Shown one piece after another: positions 1 to 6,158 of a stretch of DNA of 12,132 nt. The DNA comes from an uncultured Halioglobus sp. (GTDB lineage Bacteria > Pseudomonadota > Gammaproteobacteria > Pseudomonadales > Halieaceae). The stretch covers positions 1 through 12,132 of the forward strand of contig CAJQQW010000391.1 of NCBI GenBank assembly GCA_905480565.1. Direction: 5' to 3'. Position 1 is the stretch's first letter. Every line of letters starts with the position of its first letter. A model generated the notes under the pieces. The model was not told the origin of the DNA. It ran no database searches and saw only the letters and a program-made list of their open reading frames with translations. A program made the position numbers and the translations under genes.

Positions 1-1
1 C

Positions 2-511
2 GCAACCGCCGTTACTTTTCACATAGTCTCAATTTTCGCTGAAGCCGGTCGAAGTCAGACAGAGGCCTTCGCCTACTTCCTCCCCGTGGCGGTGGTGTCC
101 ACCATGAGCAACCTGTTTTGCGGTTGGCTCGCCGACACCCGTTCGCTAAAACCTTTTATGGTCACCATGCTGGCCAGTTTTCTCATCGGGGCTGTGGGCC
201 TGCTTAATCTTGCGCAGGACTGGGGCTACGTGCTGTTGGCGGCCGGGTTTGGCTTTGGAGGAGGCCTGTGGTCTGTGACCTCCAATCTTGCCTTTATTCG
301 CAATTTTGGACCATTGCACCTCGGCGAGATCACCGGTCTGTGTACCTCCATCATGGTCTTTGCCAGTGCTATTGGCCCCGCTCTTTTCAGCCTTGGCCTG
401 GATCTGTACGGTAGCTATGCAGCTGCACAGTGGCTGTGCATTGCGCTTCTAGTAGGATTACTCGCATTTTCCCTCTTGGTCGATCAGGAAGAGCCTGAAC
501 ACCGCCGCTAG
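2..511 (+). CDS. Major facilitator superfamily transporter, C-terminal part (5' end outside window)
   Basis: The reading frame is open from the left edge to a TAG at 509-511, giving about 169 residues of the C-terminal half of an MFS-type membrane transporter. It is very hydrophobic, with about five predicted membrane segments. The stretch GWLADTRSLKPF matches the cytoplasmic 'motif A' type loop (GxLaDrxGrk) that MFS proteins repeat between helices 8 and 9. A later glycine-rich segment (GFGFGGGLWS) and GEITGLCTSIMVFASAIGPALFS are typical of helices 10-11. It ends in a short charged tail (DQEEPEHRR). A GTG at 86 is only an internal codon, because matching protein sequence continues upstream of it. 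Substrate cannot be told from this half. No clear terminator hairpin follows the stop. Confidence 0.85.
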   Translation, partial: ATAVTFHIVSIFAEAGRSQTEAFAYFLPVAVVSTMSNLFCGWLADTRSLKPFMVTMLASFLIGAVGLLNLAQDWGYVLLAAGFGFGGGLWSVTSNLAFIRNFGPLHLGEITGLCTSIMVFASAIGPALFSLGLDLYGSYAAAQWLCIALLVGLLAFSLLVDQEEPEHRR

Positions 512-577
512 AGGGCCGGGAAACTAGCTCACTAGCCTTAAAATCAGTTATAAGTGATCAAGAGTGCGGTTCACGCA

Positions 578-745
578 ATGAAAAAAAGTGTGCGGGTCAT
601 GATCGAATCCGTGGTTGGATTTATGCACTATATCAGCGCGTCATGTTTGTTCTCGTTTCGCCCGCATATGCCACACTCTCTGCACAACGCGCCGCACAGG
701 CATAAAGCCTATTATGACGACGTTGAGTTGGATGATACTGTTTAG
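578..745 (+). CDS. Possible small hypothetical protein (55 aa)
   Basis: An ATG at 578 opens a 55-codon frame; an in-frame GTG at 554 would make it 63. It begins MKKSVRVMIESVV and contains a short hydrophobic stretch (GFMHYISASCLF), then a His- and Pro-rich middle (HMPHSLHNAPHRHK) and an acidic C-terminus (YYDDVELDDTV). I do not recognise a family. Neither start has a good Shine-Dalgarno sequence. The frame is the same one that continues, with stops, through the next 550 bp, so this may be the 5' piece of a decayed gene instead of a stand-alone peptide gene. Confidence 0.25.
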   Translation: MKKSVRVMIESVVGFMHYISASCLFSFRPHMPHSLHNAPHRHKAYYDDVELDDTV

Positions 746-757
746 GACTATTTTGCG

Positions 758-904
758 ATGATCTCACGGTTTGGCGAGGTGGCTGGAGAGCTACCTCGAG
801 ACGCCGGCGAAGACACAGCCATTTACAATATGACGCATAATGGTTTTGTACAGGCGGGTTGCAGGGGTGATAGGGGTGATAGAGATGACAGAGGAAAGGA
901 GTAG
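758..904 (+). pseudogene. Short in-frame remnant encoding an RGD/RDD-repeat tail
   Basis: An ATG at 758 begins a 48-codon frame in the same phase as the frames on either side of it. It reads MISRFGEVAGELPRDAGE..., and ends in a charged Arg/Gly/Asp tail (RGDRGDRDDRGKE) encoded by the 9-bp repeats at 864-890. It stops at a TAG (902-904) immediately before the GTG at 905 of the next piece. There is no family match that I recognise. It is listed as part of a probable decayed coding region and could equally be non-coding. Confidence 0.2.
864..890 (+). repeat. Three tandem 9-bp units (two perfect, one degenerate)
   Basis: GGGGTGATA occurs at 864-872 and again at 873-881, followed by GAGATGACA at 882-890, which differs at three positions. 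In plus frame 2 the units encode Arg-Gly-Asp, Arg-Gly-Asp, Arg-Asp-Asp. They are followed by a purine-rich GAGGAAAGGAG tract that would serve as the ribosome binding site for the GTG at 905. Confidence 0.7.
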
Positions 905-1294
905 GTGGCCATCTTACGAGCGCGGTATCAGAACACAGTTTTTCCTATAGCATCCAGATACGAGGCTGTTGTGCGAACAGAGCTATCGCTGGCAGTGGAC
1001 GTCACCGCTACAATTTTTGCAATCTCTGGCGCAGGTTATTCAGCTTCACCTGAAAGAAACCTTCCTGTGTCATACTTGGGGTAAGAGCCTGCCTTCGGCA
1101 GTGGTTCTTCAATATTTGCAACCGATGGAAGAGAGAGCGTTTTGGAAGAGAAGTGGATACGCGTTGTCGACTGGAAGCTCGTTGAGATCGAAGATACTGA
1201 CAGCGATCGAGGGTATTATCTCAGCCTCGACCCCGAGGAGAAATCGAATTATATCGTTCGGCCCGAATATACTCTGGCTTGGCTGAACTTCGAT
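905..1294 (+). pseudogene. Probable broken gene: one frame interrupted by a TAA at 1082
   Basis: A GTG at 905 sits just behind a strong purine tract (GAGGAAAGGAG, 891-901) and opens a 59-codon frame ending TAA at 1082-1084. The same frame then continues for 69 codons to a TAG at 1292-1294. Both halves look like ordinary protein. The first has a hydrophobic beta-like stretch (LSLAVDVTATIFAISGAGYS). The second (EEKWIRVVDWKLVEIEDTDS, then RGYYLSLDPEEKSNYIVRPE) has the alternating pattern of a small beta-barrel and a plausible C-terminal end. The simplest explanation is one gene of about 129 codons with a nonsense mutation. Alternatives are a sequencing error at 1082 or two unrelated short frames. 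Family not recognised; a lipocalin-like or META-like secreted barrel is only a guess. Confidence 0.35.
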
Positions 1295-1407
1295 TAGAGC
1301 CCGAAAAAAGGGATGGAGTGGCGTGCTAGAGGCGATGAAGGCACTTGCGCATCTACTGAAACGCTGGATTTGAAGCATCACTCACCACGATCAAGGTAGC
1401 GAATGTC

Positions 1408-1947
1408 GTGAAACTCAAGCTCTTACTGCCCATTATTTTAGTTGCCGCGCTCTTGTTTGAAATATTACATTTTTTTGGGTCTGCGCGTGTTGCGCCGTTG
1501 TATACCATCCATACGAGCATAGTTTTGCCAGCTAATGTACGAGACAGCTGGAACGTACTGACAGATTTCGCAGAGTATCCAACCTGGAACCCCTATCTGA
1601 CTCGAGTCGAAGGACGTTTTTCCGTTGGCGAAAAAATGTCCTTTACGCTACTGGATGAAAATTTCGCTGATCCGCTCGATCTCAGCGCTACGCTCGGCGA
1701 AGTGTCACCGAGTAAGCGATTTTTCTGGATAGGCCGAGTGGGTATACAGGGCCTCTTTGATACAAAACATGTTTTCGAGTTGGTTCCTTCAGATGAGGAA
1801 ACAAGCGAGCTCCATCACTATGAGGAATTCAGAGGCCTCATCCCGGCGATATTGCCCGACAGGGCGCGGCGCTCCGCAAATACTCGCGCAGCGTTCGAGC
1901 GCATGAATCAGGCGCTGTATCAACGTTTGAAAGATATCGGCAGCTAG
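1408..1947 (+). CDS. Membrane-anchored SRPBCC (START/polyketide-cyclase-like) family protein
   Basis: This is a 179-residue protein. Residues 4-23 form one hydrophobic segment (a signal anchor or uncleaved signal peptide). From about residue 33 the sequence follows the SRPBCC pattern: a first beta strand (YTIHTSIVLP), then the signature helix-turn NVLTDFAEYPTWNPYL (49-64), a strand-rich centre, and a long C-terminal helix (RSANTRAAFERMNQALYQRL). SRPBCC proteins bind hydrophobic ligands in a deep cavity; the ligand here is unknown. The anchored topology puts the domain outside the cytoplasmic membrane. The start is a GTG with AAGG about 11 nt upstream. An out-of-frame ATGTCGTGA at 1403-1411 overlaps it. 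It is convergent with the zinc-ribbon gene and appears monocistronic. Confidence 0.8.
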   Translation: MKLKLLLPIILVAALLFEILHFFGSARVAPLYTIHTSIVLPANVRDSWNVLTDFAEYPTWNPYLTRVEGRFSVGEKMSFTLLDENFADPLDLSATLGEVSPSKRFFWIGRVGIQGLFDTKHVFELVPSDEETSELHHYEEFRGLIPAILPDRARRSANTRAAFERMNQALYQRLKDIGS

Positions 1948-2086
1948 TGCTCCGGTTCCTGAACCAATAGCTCTGATCCGGCATAGCGTTAAATTTTATC
2001 GACTAATTTTTCCCATGGTACTGCGCGGAGAGATAGCGTTGGGAGAATTGATTATCTAGCTCCCCGAGTCGGAGTAATGATTGAAT

Positions 2087-2114
2087 TTAGCTGCTTCAGA
2101 AATGAAACAGCTAA
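2087..2114 (-). terminator. Hairpin behind the zinc-ribbon gene, possible terminator
   Basis: Arms at 2087-2097 and 2104-2114 pair over 11 bp around a 6-nt loop. Read as minus-strand RNA, ten pairs are Watson-Crick and one is a G-U wobble; as plus-strand RNA the same position is an A-C mismatch, so the structure favours the minus strand. It begins 14 nt past the stop of the zinc-ribbon gene, in the interval between two convergent genes. The downstream tract (ATTCAATCATT) is only weakly U-rich, so termination efficiency is uncertain. Confidence 0.4.
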
Positions 2115-2128
2115 TGCCTCAATAACCG

Positions 2129-2440
2129 CTAGGACATACCCATGGTAAAGCTGCGAGTCATCGCCAGCATTGCGTCGGCCTGGAGGTCATCTCGCAACTT
2201 GTCTAGTTCACCTCCGTCAAGCCATACGCCATGGCAACTCGGACAACGATCTATTAGTACCATATGCGCAACTTCTTTTTGCATCACTGAATCGTCTACC
2301 GGGCAATGGCGAGCATTTTCCTTAGTGGCGTCCAGAATGAGCGCCATCTCATTAACGCAGGCGTCACATACAGGCTTACCCTCTTCCTCATTCCTTGTTT
2401 TTTTACCGCAGCGATCACATTTTGGTGCGAATAAAGACAT
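2129..2440 (-). CDS. Small zf-TFIIB-type zinc-ribbon protein
   Basis: A 103-residue protein starting at the ATG at 2440, chosen because GGAG (2448-2451) lies 7 nt upstream. A longer frame reaching 2578 runs back into the channel gene and is not credible. There are two zinc-binding modules: CDRC (8-11) with CDAC (25-28), and a zf-TFIIB-like module with CPVD (46-49), CPSCHGVWLDGGEL (66-79). The second module has Asp where the fourth Cys of a strict CxxC pair would be; CPxD forms are common in this family. Proteins of this type are small cytoplasmic zinc ribbons of unknown role. It lies 25 nt behind the channel gene, so it is very probably last in the same transcript. Any functional link to the channel is inference from position only. 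Confidence 0.85.
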   Translation of the reverse strand: MSLFAPKCDRCGKKTRNEEEGKPVCDACVNEMALILDATKENARHCPVDDSVMQKEVAHMVLIDRCPSCHGVWLDGGELDKLRDDLQADAMLAMTRSFTMGMS

Positions 2441-2465
2441 TATTTTTCTCCATTTAAAGGTGTAT

Positions 2466-3605
2466 CTAGTAGGTTGACGTCCATGTAAGCACAGCCACGG
2501 CGGCAAAAGCAGCGACAGAGACGCACTGGAAGATAAAGTCGACCTTGTTGATTCGCTCGATGGCGGCCGCTTTTTCATCGTCTTTCGCTTTAGTATAGAC
2601 GTTAGTGCCCCAGGTAAACAAAGCGAAAAGCCCCATCGCGATCATATAACTGCAGGCAAAAAGTTGGTCGAGAAAAGTAAGGTAGGGCAATGACGGTAAA
2701 TCGTCATGATATGCCTGCTGCAGAAAAATCAGGGTAAGTAGTGCTGTAGATGGAATGGCCAGCCGCACATCGCCCAAAGAACCGGCTACGGCTGGCGAAA
2801 GTAAAACAACCGACATCACAATAATCAGAGGAAGAACCCAATTTACAAATGCGCTCCAGTAATCGGAGCGATAAATAATTTCGAGTCGCGCCTGACTTTG
2901 CTCGGGCTGATACCATGACCCAAACTTTGATGGATAACGATGAATATAGCTTTTCAGCACCGCTCCTTTCAGTTGATAGCCACTGAGATCTCCAGACATG
3001 CCGAGAAAGCCATTTTGATGGTGATGCGGATAAAGCAATGTTTGCTCGTATTTATTTGACATTTCGTCGGGTGCGATTTCTGTAACAATGGGAAGTATCA
3101 GGGCATCAAAAGGGTCGCGGTGAAAATTTACTTCATCGTCGTAAAAACGACTCGAGAACCTATAGCGCTGATAGTAGCGTCCAGCAGAAAGAGTCACCGG
3201 TTCATCGGTGACGGGTTCAAAAGTAGAGTCCCAGCTCTCAATTCGATTGACAAGGCGTATTAAACGACTCGGAGGTATACCCTTTTCCACCATCAATTGC
3301 TGGGTTTTTGCAGACCATTCGAGCCAGACATATCCGTCGGCAGAAAAGGTACGGGATTGAAGCGATAGCTCATACACTTTATCAACGTGTATTCCGTAAT
3401 ACATAATCTGCTGATCTTCTCGTACCAGGGCAATATCAGCTTGAGGTTCAACAGACTCTTCGAGTTCGTCAAACACTACCGTCCTCGGTTTTATATTTAA
3501 CTCATCTTGGGTGGTGCTGAGCCAGAGACTAAACAGTGCGGCAATAATCAATAGAATAGGCAAAAGGCGCCACAGGGCGCGTCCACTTGAGCCCGATATA
3601 TTCAA
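2466..3605 (-). CDS. Pentameric ligand-gated ion channel (prokaryotic Pro-loop/Cys-loop superfamily) homologue
   Basis: A 379-residue protein with the full pLGIC layout. Residues 11-30 are a signal peptide or anchor; about 55-248 form a beta-rich extracellular domain with YGIHVDKVYELSLQSRTFSA (70-89) and the Pro-loop HRDPFDALIL (162-171); four membrane segments follow. M1 is about 252-272 (with P259), M2 about 279-299, M3 about 311-332 and M4 about 355-375. The M2-M3 loop and start of M3, LPSLPYLTFLDQ (303-314), resembles the LPxLPYxTxxDQ pattern of bacterial channels such as ELIC. The only cysteines (318, 361) are in membrane segments, so there is no Cys-loop, as usual in bacteria. The start is a TTG overlapping the upstream stop (TTGA), with AGGA at 3615-3618. 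These channels assemble as pentamers and open on ligand binding at subunit interfaces. Here the partner gene suggests gating via a binding protein, which is inference. Confidence 0.87.
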   Translation of the reverse strand: MNISGSSGRALWRLLPILLIIAALFSLWLSTTQDELNIKPRTVVFDELEESVEPQADIALVREDQQIMYYGIHVDKVYELSLQSRTFSADGYVWLEWSAKTQQLMVEKGIPPSRLIRLVNRIESWDSTFEPVTDEPVTLSAGRYYQRYRFSSRFYDDEVNFHRDPFDALILPIVTEIAPDEMSNKYEQTLLYPHHHQNGFLGMSGDLSGYQLKGAVLKSYIHRYPSKFGSWYQPEQSQARLEIIYRSDYWSAFVNWVLPLIIVMSVVLLSPAVAGSLGDVRLAIPSTALLTLIFLQQAYHDDLPSLPYLTFLDQLFACSYMIAMGLFALFTWGTNVYTKAKDDEKAAAIERINKVDFIFQCVSVAAFAAVAVLTWTSTY

Positions 3606-4876
3606 TGGTGTACATCCTGTTCTTCGCTATAGAAACGCGCAGCGTCAGATCTGGATTGCGTCCAATCACAGCGGTAGCCTTTGTTTGCAGGCAGGAGTTG
3701 CGACCAGGTCCTTGGTTCAACCACTCCAGCGTCAAACACAACGCTGAATTGGCCATCCGACTGCACCTCACCAATGTAAACGCGCTTACGTAGATGATGA
3801 TTCTTTGCTACCTCAACGCGTCCATGGGGCGCGTCGAAGGTCGTACCTATGAGCTTTTCCCGCACGCGATCTGGAGAAGTGCTTCCCGCCCTGACCACCG
3901 CCCTAGCCCATAGATGAACCATCGTGTAGGCAGCCTCGGCCGGATCATTTGTAACTCTATGAACTCCATGCATCTCTTTGAAGTTCCTCGTAAACGACTC
4001 GGAAGCCGGCGTCTCTATCGCTTGAAAAAAGTTCCAGGTGGCAAGAGACCCCTCCAGGTAATGAGCACCGATCGCTTTTACTTCTTCTTCAGATACGGAG
4101 AAGCTCATTACCGTATAATTATTCTCCGCTGTGACTCCCAGTGCAGAGGCTTCTTGGAAGAATGCCACATTGGAGTCGCCATTTATTGTATTAATGATTA
4201 TGCCTCCGTCGGGAAGAGCCATTTTTATCTCGTGAAGTGTCTCCGTCAGGTTCTGATCGCCCAACGGTACATAGTGCTCCCCCACAATGGTTCCCCCTGC
4301 CTGCAAAACCTGTCGCGAGATGATTCTATTGACAGTATGCGGATAAATATAATCGGAGCCGACGAGAAAAAAACGATCACCTCTGTTTTGCAGCAGCCAG
4401 TCTATAGCAGGGCCGGCCTGCTGGTTGGGCGTTGCGCCTGCGTAAAATACAAAATCGGAGCACTCTTCCCCCTCGTACTGCAGAGGATAGAATAGTAAGT
4501 GCTCGCGGGATTCGATAACAGGTAGCATTGCCTTACGGCTACTTGAGGTCCAGCCACCGAAGATTACCTCAACCTTGTTCACATCGATAAGTTTTTCAGC
4601 CTTTTGAGCGAACGTGAGCGAATCGGACTCACCATCCTCTTCTACGGGCACAATACGCAGCCGTTTTCCGTCTATCATCAGACCGCCGGCCCTATTGATT
4701 TCACCGATCGCCAACAACTCGGCTTCTGCTACGGTATTCTCTGAAATAGAAAGCGTGCCAGTGCGGGAGTGCAGCAGGCCGACAAGAACCTCGCCATCGA
4801 AGTTGCGTGCAGGAAGTGGATCTTCCTGGCAGGCCAAGCACAACACCAAGGACATAATGATCAACAAATAACGCAT
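3602..4876 (-). CDS. UrtA/AmiC-type (urea/amide) periplasmic binding lipoprotein
   Basis: A 424-residue type I periplasmic binding protein. I chose the ATG at 4876 because MRYLLIIMSLVLCLACQEDP is a compact lipoprotein signal with Cys16 as the likely lipidated residue; position -3 is Cys, not the usual Leu/Val. An earlier TTG at 4933 would add 19 residues and spoil it. No clear SD precedes either start. The mature part follows UrtA/FmdD/AmiC closely: VGLLHSRTGTLSISE, then FGGWTSSSRKAMLPV, LLFYPLQYEGEECS, ATPNQQAGPAIDWLL, FLVGSDYIYPHT, NTINGDSNVAFF and TNDPAEAAYTMVHLWA. In that family these segments line the urea/amide site. The usual ABC permease and ATPase genes are absent; instead the gene overlaps the pLGIC gene. 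The likely role is extracytoplasmic sensing of a small amide- or urea-like ligand. Confidence 0.9.
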   Translation of the reverse strand: MRYLLIIMSLVLCLACQEDPLPARNFDGEVLVGLLHSRTGTLSISENTVAEAELLAIGEINRAGGLMIDGKRLRIVPVEEDGESDSLTFAQKAEKLIDVNKVEVIFGGWTSSSRKAMLPVIESREHLLFYPLQYEGEECSDFVFYAGATPNQQAGPAIDWLLQNRGDRFFLVGSDYIYPHTVNRIISRQVLQAGGTIVGEHYVPLGDQNLTETLHEIKMALPDGGIIINTINGDSNVAFFQEASALGVTAENNYTVMSFSVSEEEVKAIGAHYLEGSLATWNFFQAIETPASESFTRNFKEMHGVHRVTNDPAEAAYTMVHLWARAVVRAGSTSPDRVREKLIGTTFDAPHGRVEVAKNHHLRKRVYIGEVQSDGQFSVVFDAGVVEPRTWSQLLPANKGYRCDWTQSRSDAARFYSEEQDVHH

Positions 4877-4942
4877 AAGGCGGCATACAATGTGGAGATG
4901 ACTCAACATTAGCATAAACGCCGATACAGGCAATGGGGCTTG

Positions 4943-5797
4943 CTAATATTCTCCTATTCTGCGCCCTTCCTTGCGCACCCACTTTTCCCATACGAAATAG
5001 TAATCCCATTCGAGCCGGTGCGTTTTGGCGAGTTCATTGCGAATTCGACGGCGCTTTTTGTAGGCTCCAGGATGCCACTCATGAAATTGTATCAAGAAGC
5101 AATCTACGCATTTGAGAAGATCACATTCGATCATTTTTTCAAGTAAGGGGAATTCGGCGCCTTCGATATTGATCTTCATAAGGTCAACGTTTTCCAGCTT
5201 AAGCTCACTCCATACTCTATCGATAGCGGCTATCTCAACGGTCGTCCTTGGCGCATCAGAGCTACTGTCTCTTTCGTCGTACATTGACGATCCGAGGCCT
5301 TTCAGTGTGAACTCTGCGGCCATGTCTTTATCTCCCAAGCCGTAACTGATCGGCCTAAGTTTGGGGTTTCCCTCCGCCTTTGCCTGAACCTGAGCATAGG
5401 AACGTGGATTCGGCTCAAACGCATAGATCACGGGATCGTAGCGATCAATGATGTGTTGTGCCCAGCTGCCATTGAAGGCGCCGACATCGAGCACCACGCT
5501 CTGAGAGCCTATTGCTGCTTCATGCAGGATATGAGCGTTATAGATCGTTGCACCCATAAACTCCATGAACGGACGTCGATAATAATGGAGTTCCATCATT
5601 ACTTTTGCCGGACCGCTGTTTTTGCGGTACTTCCACCGCATGAAAAAGGTACGCGGCCAGAAAAAAATCTTTTTAAGTTGGTACAAACTGGGGAAGATTG
5701 TTGTCATATTATTCTGTTGCAAACGGCCAGCTATTTGAAACACGTAATCATGGTATTCCATCAAGCGCAGCATGTCGACTTGGGTGCGTCTGGCCAC
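4943..5797 (-). CDS. FkbM-family SAM-dependent methyltransferase
   Basis: A 284-residue protein. Residues 101-112 (VVLDVGAFNGSW) form the glycine-rich SAM-binding motif I; 125-131 (YAFEPNP) carry the acidic residue that holds the ribose; VDLMKINIEGAEFPLLE (204-220) is the hallmark of FkbM methyltransferases. About 100 residues precede the catalytic domain and a basic C-terminal region (KKRRRIRNEL) follows. FkbM enzymes O-methylate sugars or polyketides; the substrate is unknown. The GTG at 5797 directly follows an in-frame TGA, so the protein cannot begin earlier. ATG codons at 5773 and 5761 are alternatives, and none has a good SD. The binding-protein gene starts 66 nt downstream, so this is probably first in the channel operon, though co-transcription is inferred from spacing. 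Confidence 0.85.
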   Translation of the reverse strand: MARRTQVDMLRLMEYHDYVFQIAGRLQQNNMTTIFPSLYQLKKIFFWPRTFFMRWKYRKNSGPAKVMMELHYYRRPFMEFMGATIYNAHILHEAAIGSQSVVLDVGAFNGSWAQHIIDRYDPVIYAFEPNPRSYAQVQAKAEGNPKLRPISYGLGDKDMAAEFTLKGLGSSMYDERDSSSDAPRTTVEIAAIDRVWSELKLENVDLMKINIEGAEFPLLEKMIECDLLKCVDCFLIQFHEWHPGAYKKRRRIRNELAKTHRLEWDYYFVWEKWVRKEGRRIGEY

Positions 5798-6158
5798 TCA
5801 TCGAAACGAATGGATCAATCAGCCCCAGAATCGTAAGCCCCAAGGTTGATGCCTGCCGAACGTGTGCGCAATGAGGTAATAAATACACTTCTGTATATCT
5901 ACAACGTGCATGTGCTAGAAACCGATAAGATTCAGCGTAACTAACGCTACCGTATATCCAGAACCACTGAAGCTGCTGGCTAATGGGTCTTTGTAGCACT
6001 CAATATGGTAGATCAGTGAGTTTTGCGTGGCACATGTGTTAGCAGTTTGAAAATCGGCACGTCGTCATTCGGTCTCATCGCTAAACCGCGAATTTCGGTT
6101 TAGTCATTAGGTCACCTGGCAAAGCTTTACCGGCCACACGGCACACTGGCTATAGGTT
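5798..6158. other. 360-bp intergenic region between the two minus-strand operons
   Basis: This interval follows the end of the CotH-type operon and holds the leader of the FkbM/binding-protein/channel operon. I found no gene in it. A minus-strand frame at 5748-5999 has no recognisable content and runs into the FkbM gene out of frame. The only clear structure is the inverted repeat at 6081-6103. The minus strand in front of FkbM is AT-rich around 5870-5905, where a promoter would be expected, but no convincing -35/-10 pair could be assigned. Confidence 0.6.
6081..6103. repeat. Perfect 8-bp inverted repeat with a 7-nt loop
   Basis: CTAAACCG at 6081-6088 and CGGTTTAG at 6096-6103 are perfect reverse complements around CGAATTT. 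Neither strand has a run of T after the stem, so it does not look like a standard Rho-independent terminator. It lies 56 nt beyond the stop of the metallophosphoesterase-like gene and could still mark the 3' end of that operon, or be a regulator site upstream of the FkbM operon. Confidence 0.5.

Larger units (their letters stand above)
512..1407. other. 900-bp stretch without a convincing intact gene
   Basis: Between the transporter and the SRPBCC gene no frame gives a recognisable full-length protein. Plus frame 2 is unusually open: from 554 to 1294 it has only three internal stops (743, 902, 1082), which divide it into pieces of about 55-70 codons. The pieces are listed separately. A short tract at 864-890 consists of two perfect 9-bp repeats and one degenerate copy. 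The minus-strand frame at 1109-1381 overlaps the better plus-strand frame and has no recognisable content. No tRNA, terminator or transposon ends were seen. The stretch is best read as eroded coding DNA plus the leader of the SRPBCC gene. Confidence 0.5.

Noticed and set aside
864..890. Possible CRISPR-like or satellite array
   Set aside because: Only two and a half 9-bp units without spacers; too short for a CRISPR array or satellite.
1109..1381. A 90-codon minus-strand open frame
   Set aside because: It is antisense to the more protein-like plus-strand frame at 905-1294, with no recognisable content and no SD.
2441..2578. N-terminal extension of the zinc-ribbon protein to 2578
   Set aside because: The added residues overlap the end of the channel gene and look like out-of-frame translation (Ser/Leu runs); the ATG at 2440 has a well-placed GGAG.
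2466..3605. Reading the four-helix protein as a transporter permease or sensor
   Set aside because: The Pro-loop, the M2-M3 LPxLPY motif and the large beta-rich extracellular domain fit the pLGIC family and not permeases or kinases.
3914..4495. A 193-codon plus-strand open frame
   Set aside because: It lies wholly antisense inside the binding-protein gene, whose family match is strong, and its own translation has no recognisable domain.
3602..4876. Calling the binding protein part of a complete urea ABC importer (urtABCDE)
   Set aside because: No permease or ATPase gene lies on either side; the neighbours are a methyltransferase and a pLGIC homologue.
5748..5999. An 83-codon minus-strand frame overlapping the FkbM start, possibly an N-terminal extension by frameshift
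   Set aside because: It is in a different frame from FkbM, its translation has no methyltransferase character, and an in-frame TGA right before the FkbM GTG argues against any longer protein.
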